Source: an uncultured Clostridia bacterium
Lineage (GTDB): Bacteria; Bacillota; Clostridia; TANB77; CAG-465
DNA length: 64,000 nt
Assembly (NCBI GenBank): GCA_934149365.1
Contig: CAKPEI010000003.1
Location: 134,231-198,230, forward strand
Direction: 5' to 3'
Positions 36,350-45,151 of the stretch are shown here, one piece after another (the first letter of the stretch is position 1; each line of letters begins with the position of its first letter). The notes under the pieces are model-generated. The model had not been told where the DNA came from. It saw only the letters and a list, made by a program, of their open reading frames with translations, and did no database searches. A program made the position numbers and the translations under genes.

Positions 36350-36607
36350 ATGAAACTTAGAATTAACTACAACTTACAGTGTGAGGTTGACGTAAAAAAA
36401 GATGATTGCTGCAGAGAGGAAGCACATTGCCATATTACCAGAAACGGTAGACGAGTGGCACAGGTATGGCTTTGCCCTGTATCTATTGAACGTGGGCATG
36501 ACCTTGATAGGAGTGAAGTAAATACGGTATATGATTTCGTTTCAGAGCATAAGTATGAACTGGAAAGGGAATATGATAATAACAGAAGGTACGGTGCAGA
36601 TTATTAA
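36350..36607 (+). CDS. Hypothetical small protein, 85 aa
   Basis: No family recognised with confidence. The protein is charged and contains DDCCREEAHCHITRNGRR, with several Cys and His that could bind a metal. AAGGAGTAAGG precedes ATG 36350 and a terminator follows, so it appears to be an independent short gene. Its base composition is less AT-rich than its neighbours. Confidence 0.68.
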   Translation: MKLRINYNLQCEVDVKKDDCCREEAHCHITRNGRRVAQVWLCPVSIERGHDLDRSEVNTVYDFVSEHKYELEREYDNNRRYGADY

Positions 36608-36614
36608 ATAATAA

Positions 36615-36650
36615 AAAGATGTCATGATTTTTTAATTGTGGCATCTTTTT
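36615..36650 (+). terminator. Rho-independent terminator
   Basis: AAAGATGTCATGATT pairs imperfectly with AATTGTGGCATCTTT; T5 follows. Confidence 0.8.
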
Positions 36651-36661
36651 CTATGTAAATG

Positions 36662-36690
36662 TTGCTCGTATATCTTAGTTATGATATAAT
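36662..36690 (+). promoter_or_regulatory. Promoter of the orphan antitoxin
   Basis: TTGCTC (36662-36667), 17-bp spacer, TATAAT (36685-36690). Homologous to the promoters at 37109 and 37880. Confidence 0.7.
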
Positions 36691-36718
36691 TTGTATATAA
36701 AATTAAGGAGGAATAAGT

Positions 36719-37060
36719 ATGGCAACGATAAGACCATGTGCAGATTTAAGAAATAGTTATAATGAAATATCAAAAATTTGTCACGAAACAAAAGAGCCAG
36801 TGTTTATTACAAAGAACGGATATAACGATTTGGTTATATTAAGTAATGAATTATATGAAAGCTTGGAAAAGAACTCTGAGGAAAGATTAGATAAATTGCT
36901 AGCAGAAAAATATGATAGACACTATGCTGAATTTGAAGAATTTAAAAGAGATATTATAGTAGAAATAGCAAAAGCTATGGAAGAAATAAAAGAAGGAAAA
37001 GGCATACCTATGGAGAAGTTTGTAGCAGAAATGGAAGAAAAATATCATATAAATGAGTAG
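36719..37060 (+). CDS. Phd/YefM-type antitoxin, orphan copy
   Basis: Predicted DNA-binding antitoxin. N-terminal MATIRPCADLRNSYNEIS and FITKNGYNDLVILSNELYE are the Phd/YefM dimerisation and DNA-binding domain; the C-terminal half (from about residue 60) is an acidic helix that would wrap a toxin. 113 residues. It is about as similar to the two antitoxins downstream as paralogues can be, but no toxin frame follows it, so the toxin has been lost or it acts on the neighbouring toxins. Confidence 0.88.
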   Translation: MATIRPCADLRNSYNEISKICHETKEPVFITKNGYNDLVILSNELYESLEKNSEERLDKLLAEKYDRHYAEFEEFKRDIIVEIAKAMEEIKEGKGIPMEKFVAEMEEKYHINE

Positions 37061-37108
37061 TTATTTAGTTTGCAGGAAAATAAAAAATTAAAATATCATC
37101 TAAAAATA

Positions 37109-37137
37109 TTGCACATATATCATAATTATGGTATAAT
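37109..37137 (+). promoter_or_regulatory. Promoter/operator of toxin-antitoxin copy 1
   Basis: TTGCAC (37109-37114), 17-bp spacer, TATAAT (37132-37137). The spacer holds the perfect palindrome CATAATTATG, a likely autorepressor operator for the Phd-type antitoxin. Confidence 0.75.
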
Positions 37138-37163
37138 TTGAATATCGAAAAGGAGGTAATATT

Positions 37164-37511
37164 ATGGCAACAATAAGACCATGTGTAGATTTGAGAAATA
37201 ACTATAATGAAATTTCAAAAATTTGCCATGAAACAAAAGAACCAGTATTCATTACAAAAAATGGATATAACGATGTAGTTGTACTAAGTAATGAGTTATA
37301 CGAAAGTTTAAAGGAGACACCAGAAGAAAGAATAGATAGGCTATTAGGAGAAAAATTTGATAAGCATTATGCTAGTTTTGAAGAGTTTAGAGAGGATATA
37401 ATAAAAGGTATAGAAAAAGGCATGAAAGATGTGAGAGAAGGAAGAGTTGTACCTATGGAGGATGTAATTGCAGAAATGGAGGCTTTGTATCATATTAATG
37501 AAAACATATAA
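37164..37511 (+). CDS. Phd/YefM-type antitoxin, copy 1
   Basis: Antitoxin partner of the toxin that starts inside its last codons (14-bp overlap). The N-terminal 58 residues are nearly identical to the other two copies; the C-terminal acidic helix differs most (KGMKDVREGRVVPMEDV), as expected where it contacts its own toxin. 115 residues. AAGGAGG ribosome binding site. Predicted to neutralise the toxin by direct binding and to repress the shared promoter. Confidence 0.92.
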   Translation: MATIRPCVDLRNNYNEISKICHETKEPVFITKNGYNDVVVLSNELYESLKETPEERIDRLLGEKFDKHYASFEEFREDIIKGIEKGMKDVREGRVVPMEDVIAEMEALYHINENI

Positions 37512-37812
37512 AGTTTTATGGTCGTTTGAAGCAAAAATAAGATTAATGGATACATATAAATATATTTCTTCTCACTTACAAAATTCGGTTGCTGCTCGTA
37601 ATTTGTATAACAAATTATTATATGAAACTTCTAAATTAAAATATTTTCCTGCGAGGCATCCTGACTTATCATATTATGGGAAAATAAACAAAAGTTATCG
37701 AAGGTTGCGAGTAGATAAATTTATTATCATATACAAAATTAATTTCAAAATGTCAAAAGTATTTATTTTAAACATATTTCATTCAAACCAGAATTATTTA
37801 AATCTAATATAA
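37498..37812 (+). CDS. ParE/RelE-type toxin, copy 1
   Basis: Predicted ParE/RelE-fold toxin (a gyrase inhibitor or mRNA endonuclease). The 104-residue protein begins MKTYKVLWSFEAKIRL; the family core is YFPARHPDLSYY and YRRLRVDKFIIIYKI near the C-terminus. The ATG at 37498 lies within the antitoxin gene, and an earlier in-frame ATG at 37468 has no ribosome binding site. Compared with copy 2, residues from about 37 on are almost identical, while residues 1-35 differ strongly. Confidence 0.9.
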   Translation: MKTYKVLWSFEAKIRLMDTYKYISSHLQNSVAARNLYNKLLYETSKLKYFPARHPDLSYYGKINKSYRRLRVDKFIIIYKINFKMSKVFILNIFHSNQNYLNLI

Positions 37813-37879
37813 TTTGTAATATATAATTTCAATTAAATAAAGAACTAGAAAACAAAAATTAAAATATCACCTAAAAATA

Positions 37880-37908
37880 TTGCACATATATCATAATTAT
37901 AGTATAAT
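37880..37908 (+). promoter_or_regulatory. Promoter/operator of toxin-antitoxin copy 2
   Basis: TTGCAC (37880-37885), 17-bp spacer, TATAAT (37903-37908); same arrangement as copy 1, with the palindrome altered by one base to CATAATTATA. Confidence 0.75.
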
Positions 37909-37933
37909 TTGAATATTAAAAGGAGGTAATATT

Positions 37934-38275
37934 ATGGCAACGATAAGACCATGTGCAGATTTAAGAAATAACTATAATGAAATTTCAAAAATCTGTCATG
38001 AAACAAAAGAGCCAGTATTCATTACAAAGAATGGATATAACGATTTAGTTATATTAAGTAATGAACTATATGATAGCTTAAAGGAAACACCAGAAGAAAA
38101 AATAGATAGGCTATTAGGAGAAAAATTTGATAAGCATTATGCTAGTTTTGAAGAGTTTAGAGAGGATATAATAAAAGGTATAGAAATAGGTATGAAAGAA
38201 ATAGAGGAAGGAAAGGGTATACCTATGGAAGAACTTGTGGCAGAAATGGAGGAAAAATATCATATAAATGGTTAA
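37934..38275 (+). CDS. Phd/YefM-type antitoxin, copy 2
   Basis: 113-residue antitoxin, N-terminal domain as in the other copies. Its middle matches copy 1 (EKIDRLLGEKFDKHYASFEEF), whereas its last 25 residues match the orphan at 36719 (EEGKGIPMEELVAEMEEKYHIN). It thus reads as a mosaic of the two. It overlaps its toxin by 8 bp. Confidence 0.92.
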   Translation: MATIRPCADLRNNYNEISKICHETKEPVFITKNGYNDLVILSNELYDSLKETPEEKIDRLLGEKFDKHYASFEEFREDIIKGIEIGMKEIEEGKGIPMEELVAEMEEKYHING

Positions 38276-38582
38276 TTACAAAATAATTTGGGCTCCTAGG
38301 GCAAGTAGTAGGTTATTAGAAATATATAATTATTTAATTTATAAATTAAAAGAACCAATAACTGCTCGTAATCTATACAACAAAATACTATATGAAACTT
38401 CTAAACTAAAATGTTTTCCCGCAAAGTATCCTGATTTATCATATTATGGGAAAATAAACAAAAATTATCGAAGGTTACGAGTAGATAAATTTATTATCAT
38501 ATACAAAGTTGATTTTGATACATCAAAAGTATTTATTTTAGATATATTTCATTCAAACCAAAATTATTTAAATCTAATATAA
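38268..38582 (+). CDS. ParE/RelE-type toxin, copy 2
   Basis: 104-residue toxin paralogue of 37498. The N-terminal third (VNYKIIWAPRASSRLLEIY) is divergent, and the rest (ARNLYNKILYETSKLKCFP onward) is nearly identical, with conserved YRRLRVDKFIIIYK. Overlap with the antitoxin gene suggests coupled translation. Toxin activity (ParE- or RelE-like) cannot be distinguished by eye. Confidence 0.9.
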   Translation: MVNYKIIWAPRASSRLLEIYNYLIYKLKEPITARNLYNKILYETSKLKCFPAKYPDLSYYGKINKNYRRLRVDKFIIIYKVDFDTSKVFILDIFHSNQNYLNLI

Positions 38583-38688
38583 TTTATATAAATTAATGAT
38601 TTTTTATCACATTTAATCAATATACATAAAGTTGTACTAAATAAAGGTATAAAGTTTTGTTTGTTACGCATTTTTCTTGAATATTTCC

Positions 38689-38718
38689 TTGCAATAATAT
38701 ATGTATTAATGGTATAAT
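38689..38718 (+). promoter_or_regulatory. Sigma-A promoter of gltX
   Basis: TTGCAA (38689-38694), 18-bp spacer, TATAAT (38713-38718), 31 bp before the GTG start. Confidence 0.72.
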
Positions 38719-38749
38719 TTACAAGTAAAATTATAAAGGAGAGATAGAT

Positions 38750-40420
38750 GTGGAAGGCAAATATGAAAAACTAGCTAATTTAATATTTCCAGATATAACT
38801 GAAACTATTGAGGACTTAGAAAAAAAATATCCGGAAAGGAATTTAAAAGAAGGAGCGGAAGTAACAAGATATGCGCCATCGCCAACAGGATTTTTACATA
38901 CTGGAGCATTGTTTACATCATTAATAAATAAAAAGATTGCTGACCAAACAGGTGGTGTGTTCTACCTAAGACTTGAAGATACAGATACAAAAAGAGAAGT
39001 TGAGGGAAGTGCCAAAGATGTATTAGATGGACTAGAAGCATATGGACTTACTCCTGAAGAAGGCTTGAGAAAAGATGGAACAGGAATAGGAAACTATGGG
39101 CCATATAGACAAAGTGAAAGAGAAAAAATATATAAAATATGTGCAAAGGAATTAGTAAGAAAAGGTTTAGCATATCCATGTTTTTGCACTAGCGAAGATT
39201 TAGACAAGTTAAGAGCTATGCAAGAAAAAGAAAAAATAAGACCTGGGTATTATGGTCAATTTGCTAGATGTAGAAACAGTTCTGTAGATGAAATGATAGA
39301 AAGAGTTGAAAGAGGAGATAAATATATTGTACGTTTAAGATCAGGTGGCTCTCATCTTAAAAAAACTGCATATACAGATAAAATAAGAGGGAAAATAGAG
39401 CAAGCCCAAAACGATCAAGATATTGTTATTATAAAATCAGATAATCTTCCTACATATCATTTTGCACATGCTGTAGATGACCATTTTATGAGAACGACGT
39501 TAGTAATTAGAGGAGAGGAATGGATAGCTTCTGTACCGTTACATTTAGAACTATTTTATATGTTAGGTTTTAAACCAGTAAAATATGCACATGTTCCAAC
39601 TATTATGAAATTAGATGGAGAAAGTAAAAGAAAGTTAAGTAAGAGAAAAGACCCAGAAGCTGCATGTTCATATTTCTTAGAAGCGGGTTATCCAACAGAA
39701 GCTATGATAGAGTATCTTTTAACTATTATAAATTCAGATTTTGAACCATGGAGAAAACAAAATAAAGATAAAGATATTTCTGAATTTGAAGTTAGATTAA
39801 ACAAAATGAATGTAGCTGGTGCACTATTTGATATGGCTAAGGTAAATGATATATCTAAAAATATCATAGGAAGTATGAATACAGATAAATTGTTTAATGA
39901 AGTTAAGAAGTGGGCTATAAAATATAACAAAGAAGTAGAAGAATTAATTAATAAAGATGAAGAATATTTCAAACAAATTCTTGGCATAGAAAGAGACAAT
40001 GTCGTAAAAGTAAGAAAAGACTTCGCTAAATATGAAGATATACTTCCAAATATTTCATATATGTATAAAAATATGTTTGAAAAAGATATAGAGCAAGGAT
40101 ATAACTTTGCAGAAAATATTGATAAATCAGATGTAAAAGAAATTATTGTTAAGTATATGGATATAATTGACATATCAGTAGATAAGGATACTTGGTTTAA
40201 CAATTTGAAAGAATTTACAGACAGCATTGGCTTTTGTTCTAATATGAAAGAGTATAAGCAAAATAAGGAAAAATACAAAGGAAGTATAGCTGACGTTTCT
40301 GGAGTTATTCGTGTTGCTGTAACAAATAGGCAAAATACACCAGATATATATAGCATAATGAATGTACTTGGCATAGAAGAAGCAAAAAGAAGACTTGAAT
40401 TAGCTATAGATAGAATGTAG
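38750..40420 (+). CDS. gltX: Glutamyl-tRNA synthetase
   Basis: Class I synthetase charging tRNA-Glu (and, where gatCAB exists, tRNA-Gln). The GTG start follows AAAGGAGAG. A 40-residue N-terminal extension precedes the HIGH-type motif RYAPSPTGFLHTGA; the KMSKS-type loop is KRKLSKRKDPE. 556 residues, longer than the usual 480, and the C-terminal half diverges from Bacillus GltX, consistent with the variant seen in some Clostridia. It is followed by an MNT/HEPN pair and ileS. Confidence 0.95.
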   Translation: MEGKYEKLANLIFPDITETIEDLEKKYPERNLKEGAEVTRYAPSPTGFLHTGALFTSLINKKIADQTGGVFYLRLEDTDTKREVEGSAKDVLDGLEAYGLTPEEGLRKDGTGIGNYGPYRQSEREKIYKICAKELVRKGLAYPCFCTSEDLDKLRAMQEKEKIRPGYYGQFARCRNSSVDEMIERVERGDKYIVRLRSGGSHLKKTAYTDKIRGKIEQAQNDQDIVIIKSDNLPTYHFAHAVDDHFMRTTLVIRGEEWIASVPLHLELFYMLGFKPVKYAHVPTIMKLDGESKRKLSKRKDPEAACSYFLEAGYPTEAMIEYLLTIINSDFEPWRKQNKDKDISEFEVRLNKMNVAGALFDMAKVNDISKNIIGSMNTDKLFNEVKKWAIKYNKEVEELINKDEEYFKQILGIERDNVVKVRKDFAKYEDILPNISYMYKNMFEKDIEQGYNFAENIDKSDVKEIIVKYMDIIDISVDKDTWFNNLKEFTDSIGFCSNMKEYKQNKEKYKGSIADVSGVIRVAVTNRQNTPDIYSIMNVLGIEEAKRRLELAIDRM

Positions 40421-40434
40421 GAAGAAGTGATTAT

Positions 40435-40719
40435 ATGCATGGATTACCAGAAAAGACATATAGAAAAATAAGTGAAGTATTAGAAAAGTATTCAGAAGTT
40501 AATGTAAGATTGTTTGGATCTAGAGCAAATGGAACATATAGATATAATTCGGATATTGACTTGGTGATTATGAATGAAATACCAGATGAAACACTAAATA
40601 AAATTAAGTTAGAATTAAGCAATTTAAATATAATATATAAAATTGATATTGTGTATTTACCTACTTGTAATAATGAGAGTTTAGTAGATAGCATAAAAAA
40701 AGAAGGGGTTGATTATTAG
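40435..40719 (+). CDS. MNT-type nucleotidyltransferase (MntA-like antitoxin)
   Basis: Minimal nucleotidyltransferase with catalytic motif GSRANGTYRYNSDIDLVI (GSxAxG...DxD). 94 residues. In characterised MntA/HepT pairs the enzyme AMPylates the HEPN partner and so neutralises it. It overlaps the next gene by 1 bp, the standard arrangement. The pair is inserted between two synthetase genes on the same strand. Confidence 0.9.
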   Translation: MHGLPEKTYRKISEVLEKYSEVNVRLFGSRANGTYRYNSDIDLVIMNEIPDETLNKIKLELSNLNIIYKIDIVYLPTCNNESLVDSIKKEGVDY

Positions 40720-41102
40720 TGGAGAAATTTAAATATAAGTATGTAAATTATGTGGCTGCACTTGAAAGATTAAATGAAGCATTAAAAATTAGTAACCCAG
40801 ATGATGTATATGTAGATGGAGTAATTCAAAGATTTGAATTTGTGTTTGAATTATCGTGGAAAACTATTAAAGAGTATTTGATATATTCTGGATATGATAT
40901 TGTTTCAGTAGGGCCAAGGGGAATACTAAAAACTGCTTTTTCTGCAGGAATAATAGAAGACGGTGAAGAGTGGATAGAAATGATGGAAGCAAGAAATAGC
41001 TTGTCACATATGTACAGCTTTGAAATGTCAAGAAAAATATACAATGATATTAAAAATAAATATATTGTTTTGTTCGATAAATTAAAAGAAAAATTATCAT
41101 AA
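40719..41102 (+). CDS. HEPN-domain toxin (HI0074/HepT-like), nucleotidyltransferase substrate-binding protein
   Basis: 127-residue helical protein of the nucleotidyltransferase substrate-binding (HI0074) family. VIQRFEFVFELSWKTIKEYL is the family signature, and MEARNSLSHMY contains the RxxxxH motif of HEPN RNases. GTG start at 40719 overlaps the mntA-like stop. In related pairs the HEPN protein is an RNase toxin that is AMPylated by its partner. It ends 14 bp before ileS. Confidence 0.88.
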   Translation: MEKFKYKYVNYVAALERLNEALKISNPDDVYVDGVIQRFEFVFELSWKTIKEYLIYSGYDIVSVGPRGILKTAFSAGIIEDGEEWIEMMEARNSLSHMYSFEMSRKIYNDIKNKYIVLFDKLKEKLS

Positions 41103-41116
41103 AGGAGATGTAAGTA

Positions 41117-43915
41117 ATGTCAAATGAAAAGAAAAATTATGGTGAAACATTAAATTTGCCAAAGACAGATTTTCCTATGCGTGGGAATTTACCGGAAAGA
41201 GAGCCATTTTTCTTAGAAAGAATGGAAAATATGAAAGTGTATGAAAAGGCACTTGCAAAAAATAAAGAAAGTGGAAAGAATTTTATTCTTCATGATGGTC
41301 CACCATATGCAAATGGTAATATACATTTAGGTCATGCATTTAATAAAATATTAAAAGATATTTGTATAAGATATAAAACAATGCAAGGCTATTATGCACC
41401 ATATATTCCTGGTTGGGATACACACGGACTTCCTATCGAGAAAAAAGTGCAAAAGGAATTAGGTGTAAACAAAGATGAAGTAGGAATACCTAAATTTAGA
41501 GAAATATGCAAAAATTATGCGTTAGAACAAGTTAATATTCAAAAGGAACAGTTTAAAAGACTTGGTGGCCTTGGTGATTATGATGATGAGAATAAAAGAT
41601 ATTTAACTTTAAACCCAGAGTTTGAAGCAAAGCAAATAGAAGTGTTTGGTGATATGTATGAAAAAGGATATATCTATAGAGATTTAAAACCTGTATACTG
41701 GTGCCAAGATTGTGCAACTGCACTTGCAGAAGCTGAAATTGAGTATGAAAATGATACTACAACATCTATATATGTTAAGTTTAAAGTTATTGATGATAAA
41801 GGATTGTTTGAAAAAGAAGGTGATTTAAACAAAATATTCTTCGTAATTTGGACAACTACACCATGGACAATTCCTGGAAACCAAGCTGTAACTGTGAATA
41901 AAGACTTTGAATACTCTATGGTAAAAGTAAATGATGAAAAATATATTATGGCTTCTGATTTAGTAGATACTGTTATGAAAGAAGCAGAAATAGAAAATTA
42001 TGAAGTCGTAGCAACATATAAAGGTGAAGAGTTTGAAAATATGTGGCTTAAACACCCATTACTTGATAAAAAATCTAGAGTAATACTAGGTGGCGATAAT
42101 GACCTTATAGTTACTTTAGATGCAGGAACTGGTTGTGTACATACAGCACCTGGTTTCGGACATGAGGACTACTTATGTTGCAAACGTTATGGGGATATTG
42201 AAATAATTGTTCCTGTTGACGAAAAAGGATACATGACAGAAGAAGCTGGAGAGTTTGCAGGAATGCTATACAGCGATGCAAATGGAAAAGTAATAACAAG
42301 ATTAGATGAAGAAAACGCATTACTTGCAGCTAAGAAGATAGAGCACCCATATCCACATTGCTGGAGATGTCATAAACCAATAATTTACAGAGCAACAACT
42401 CAATGGTTTGCATCAGTTGATAAATTTAGACAAAATGCGTTAGATGCAATAAAAGGTGTTAATTGGTATCCAAAATGGGGCGAGGAAAGAATGACTAACA
42501 TGGTAAAAGACAGAACTGATTGGTGTGTATCTCGTCAAAGAACATGGGGAGTTCCAATTCCAATACTTTATTGTGAAGATTGTGGTAAGGAATACATAAA
42601 CAAAGATACAATAGAAGCAATAGCTAGGCTTGTTAGAATAAATGGTTCAAGCATATGGTATGAAATGACAGCAGAGCAAATACTTAAAGCAGTAAAAGGA
42701 GAGCACAAGTGTGAATGTGGCTGCACAAAGTATGTTAAAGAAACAGACATTATGGATGTTTGGTTTGATTCTGGTACAACACATTTTTCAGTTCTTAATG
42801 ACGAGAAGAAAGGACTTATGTGGCCAGCTACGCTATATTTAGAAGGAAATGACCAATATAGAGGTTGGTTCCAATCATCACTTCTTACATCTGTAGCTGT
42901 AACTGGAAAAGCACCATATGAAAATGTAGTAACACATGGCTTCTTGATAGATGAAGAAAAAAGAAAGATGTCAAAATCAGCTGGTAATGGAATAAACCCT
43001 CAAGATGTAATAAACAAATTTGGTGCAGATATATTAAGATTTTGGACTATTTCATCTGATTATCATACTGATGTTAGAGTATCAAACGATATATTAGCAC
43101 AAGTTGCAGAAGTGTATAAGAAGATAAGAAATACTAGCCGTTTTATGCTTGGTAATTTGTATGACTTTAATCCAAACACTGATTATGTAGAATATGAAAA
43201 CAGAGAAGAACTAGATAAATATATAATGTATAAAGCAAATAACCTAGTTAAAACAGTAATAGATGCATACGAAGGATATGACTTCCATGTTGTATATAAC
43301 GAAGTACATAGATTTGCTTCATCTGAACTTAGTTCAAAATACTTAGATGTTGTAAAAGATCCTCTATATACATTAAAACCTAATAATAGTATAAGAAGAG
43401 CAATACAATCAACTATGTATGATGTATTAAATATAATTGTAAAATTAATATCACCAGTACTTTCATTTACATCAGAAGAGATATGGTCATATATGAATCA
43501 TAAATCAGAAGATAATGAAATATCAGTATTGTTAACTACTATGCCTTCATATAGTGAAAAATATGATGATAAAGAATTAGCAGAAAAATGGGATAAGATA
43601 TACGAACTAAGAGAAGAACTATTATCGGACATTGAAAAAGCAAGAGCAGAGAAAAAAGTAGGACATCCACTTGATGCTATAGTTACTATAACAGTGCCTG
43701 AAAAAGACTTTGAGTTTATGGCTTCAATAAAAGAAATCTTAGAAATGATTTTAATTGTTTCAAAGGTTGACGTAGTAGAAGGAGAAGAAAAGAAAGTAGA
43801 AGTAGATAAGGCACCTGGATATAAATGTGCTAGATGTTGGAAATACAACGAAGATGTTGGAAGAGACAAACATAACCCAGACATTTGTCCAAAATGTATA
43901 GAAAACATAGAATAA
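41117..43915 (+). CDS. ileS: Isoleucyl-tRNA synthetase
   Basis: Class I synthetase charging tRNA-Ile, with editing of misactivated valine. The 932-residue protein has the HIGH motif in GPPYANGNIHLGHA, the CP1 editing domain (TTPWTIPGNQA; GTGCVHTAPGFGHED), KMSKSAGN, and a C-terminal zinc finger CARCWKY...CPKC, so it is the eubacterial (IleS1, mupirocin-sensitive-type) form. AAAGGAG precedes the start. No T-box is seen because the HEPN gene is adjacent. Confidence 0.98.
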   Translation: MSNEKKNYGETLNLPKTDFPMRGNLPEREPFFLERMENMKVYEKALAKNKESGKNFILHDGPPYANGNIHLGHAFNKILKDICIRYKTMQGYYAPYIPGWDTHGLPIEKKVQKELGVNKDEVGIPKFREICKNYALEQVNIQKEQFKRLGGLGDYDDENKRYLTLNPEFEAKQIEVFGDMYEKGYIYRDLKPVYWCQDCATALAEAEIEYENDTTTSIYVKFKVIDDKGLFEKEGDLNKIFFVIWTTTPWTIPGNQAVTVNKDFEYSMVKVNDEKYIMASDLVDTVMKEAEIENYEVVATYKGEEFENMWLKHPLLDKKSRVILGGDNDLIVTLDAGTGCVHTAPGFGHEDYLCCKRYGDIEIIVPVDEKGYMTEEAGEFAGMLYSDANGKVITRLDEENALLAAKKIEHPYPHCWRCHKPIIYRATTQWFASVDKFRQNALDAIKGVNWYPKWGEERMTNMVKDRTDWCVSRQRTWGVPIPILYCEDCGKEYINKDTIEAIARLVRINGSSIWYEMTAEQILKAVKGEHKCECGCTKYVKETDIMDVWFDSGTTHFSVLNDEKKGLMWPATLYLEGNDQYRGWFQSSLLTSVAVTGKAPYENVVTHGFLIDEEKRKMSKSAGNGINPQDVINKFGADILRFWTISSDYHTDVRVSNDILAQVAEVYKKIRNTSRFMLGNLYDFNPNTDYVEYENREELDKYIMYKANNLVKTVIDAYEGYDFHVVYNEVHRFASSELSSKYLDVVKDPLYTLKPNNSIRRAIQSTMYDVLNIIVKLISPVLSFTSEEIWSYMNHKSEDNEISVLLTTMPSYSEKYDDKELAEKWDKIYELREELLSDIEKARAEKKVGHPLDAIVTITVPEKDFEFMASIKEILEMILIVSKVDVVEGEEKKVEVDKAPGYKCARCWKYNEDVGRDKHNPDICPKCIENIE

Positions 43916-43921
43916 AATCAC

Positions 43922-43965
43922 AACTCACCTTTATGTAGTATAAAATATATAAAGGTGAGTTTTTT
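43922..43965 (+). terminator. Terminator hairpin of ileS that contains the next gene's ribosome binding site
   Basis: Stem ACTCACCTTTAT/ATAAAGGTGAGT followed by T6 and directly by ATG 43966. The 3' arm includes AAAGGTGAG, the only ribosome binding site candidate of the cysteine desulfurase gene. Confidence 0.82.
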
Positions 43966-45112
43966 ATGAAAGAAATATATGTAGACCATAGTGCTACAAC
44001 TTATGTAAAAAAAGAAGTTTTGGATGAAATGTTACCATATTTTACCGAGAAATTTGGCAATGCTTCTTCACAATACACAATAGGTAGAGAAGCAAAAAAA
44101 GCGGTTGATATGGCAAGGTATAAAATAGCAGAAGCAATATCTGCAGAGTGTGATGAAATATATTTTACGGCATCTGGAAGTGAAGCAGATAATCTTGTTT
44201 TAAGAGGAATGGCACATGCAAATAAAGGGAAGAAGAATCATATTATAACTAGCAAAATAGAGCATCCAGCTGTATTAAATACGTGCAAGTCATTAGAAAA
44301 AGAAGGTTTTAAAGTTACTTATTTAAATGTGGATAAAAATGGCTTTGTAAAACTAGATGAGCTTAGAAACAGCATAACAGAAGACACACTAGTTATATCT
44401 ATAATGACTGCCAATAATGAAATAGGAACTATTCAAAATATACAAGAAATTGCAAAAATAGCTAAATTTAAAGGGGTATATTTTCATACAGATGCTGTCC
44501 AGGCAATAGGTAATGTTCCTATTAATGTAAAAGAAATGGGTATAGACGCATTAAGCATGTCTGCCCACAAGTTTTATGGACCTAAAGGAATAGGAGCATT
44601 GTACATTAAAAAGCGGGATTGATTTTTCTCCAGTTATATATGGAGGGCATCAAGAAAAATCTAAAAGAGCGGGTACAGAAAATGTGCCAGCTATAGTGGG
44701 TATGGGCAAAGCTATAGAAATGGCTACTGAGAATATAGAAAGGTATAATAAAAAATTAATAGAATTAAGAAATTATACTATAGATGAAGTTTTAAAACAA
44801 ATACCAGATAGTAGTGTAAATGGTGACTTGGTAAGTCGACTTCCTGGAAATGTTAGCATATCTATAAAAGGGGTAGAAGCGGAGCCGCTACTTCTTATGC
44901 TTGATATGAATGGTATATGTGCTTCTAGCGGTAGTGCTTGTACTTCGGGTACACTTAATCCATCTCATGTTCTTAGGGCAATTGGTTTAAATGATACATT
45001 AGCCAAGGGAACACTTAGAATTTCGTATGGTGAAGAAAATACTATGGAAGATGCTAAAAAAATAGTGAATGTACTAAAAGAAGTTGTGCATAAATTAAGA
45101 AATATGAAATAA
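43966..45112 (+). CDS. Cysteine desulfurase (IscS/NifS); frame changes +1 at 44614
   Basis: PLP enzyme that mobilises sulfur from cysteine for Fe-S clusters and thio-modified tRNAs. The N-terminal part (YVDHSATTYVKKEVLDEM, HTDAVQAIGN, PLP-lysine SAHKFYGPKG) reads from ATG 43966 to a stop at 44620. The rest (GGHQEKSKRAGTENVPAIVGM, catalytic Cys in CASSGSACTSG) is in the +1 frame. The span is 382 codons plus one base. Skipping the C of CGG 44614 yields ALYIKKGIDFSPVIYGG, exactly the family sequence. All catalytic residues are then present, so the protein looks intact apart from this point. No iscU is adjacent. Recoding, indel error or recent inactivation are the alternatives. Confidence 0.88.
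44614..44616 (+). other. CGG codon at a +1 frame change (site 3)
   Basis: Zero-frame codons ATT AAA AAG CGG GAT TGA. Skipping C44614 gives GGG ATT GAT TTT TCT (Gly-Ile-Asp-Phe-Ser), matching cysteine desulfurases. Confidence 0.78.
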
Positions 45113-45115
45113 AGA

Positions 45116-45147
45116 AACAGGTAGATAAGTTTTTCTACCTGTTTTAA
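45116..45147. terminator. Bidirectional terminator
   Basis: AACAGGTAGA/TCTACCTGTT stem with T4 end; lies between convergent genes. Confidence 0.82.
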
Positions 45148-45151
45148 GCTT

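Larger units (their letters stand above)
37085..38582 (+). repeat. Tandem duplication of an antitoxin-toxin cassette
   Basis: The blocks 37085-37811 and 37857-38582 contain the same order: conserved promoter, antitoxin and toxin, with long near-identical stretches. The toxin 3' halves and the promoters are the most alike; the toxin 5' ends are the most different. A partial third unit (promoter plus antitoxin) lies at 36662-37060. Confidence 0.85.
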
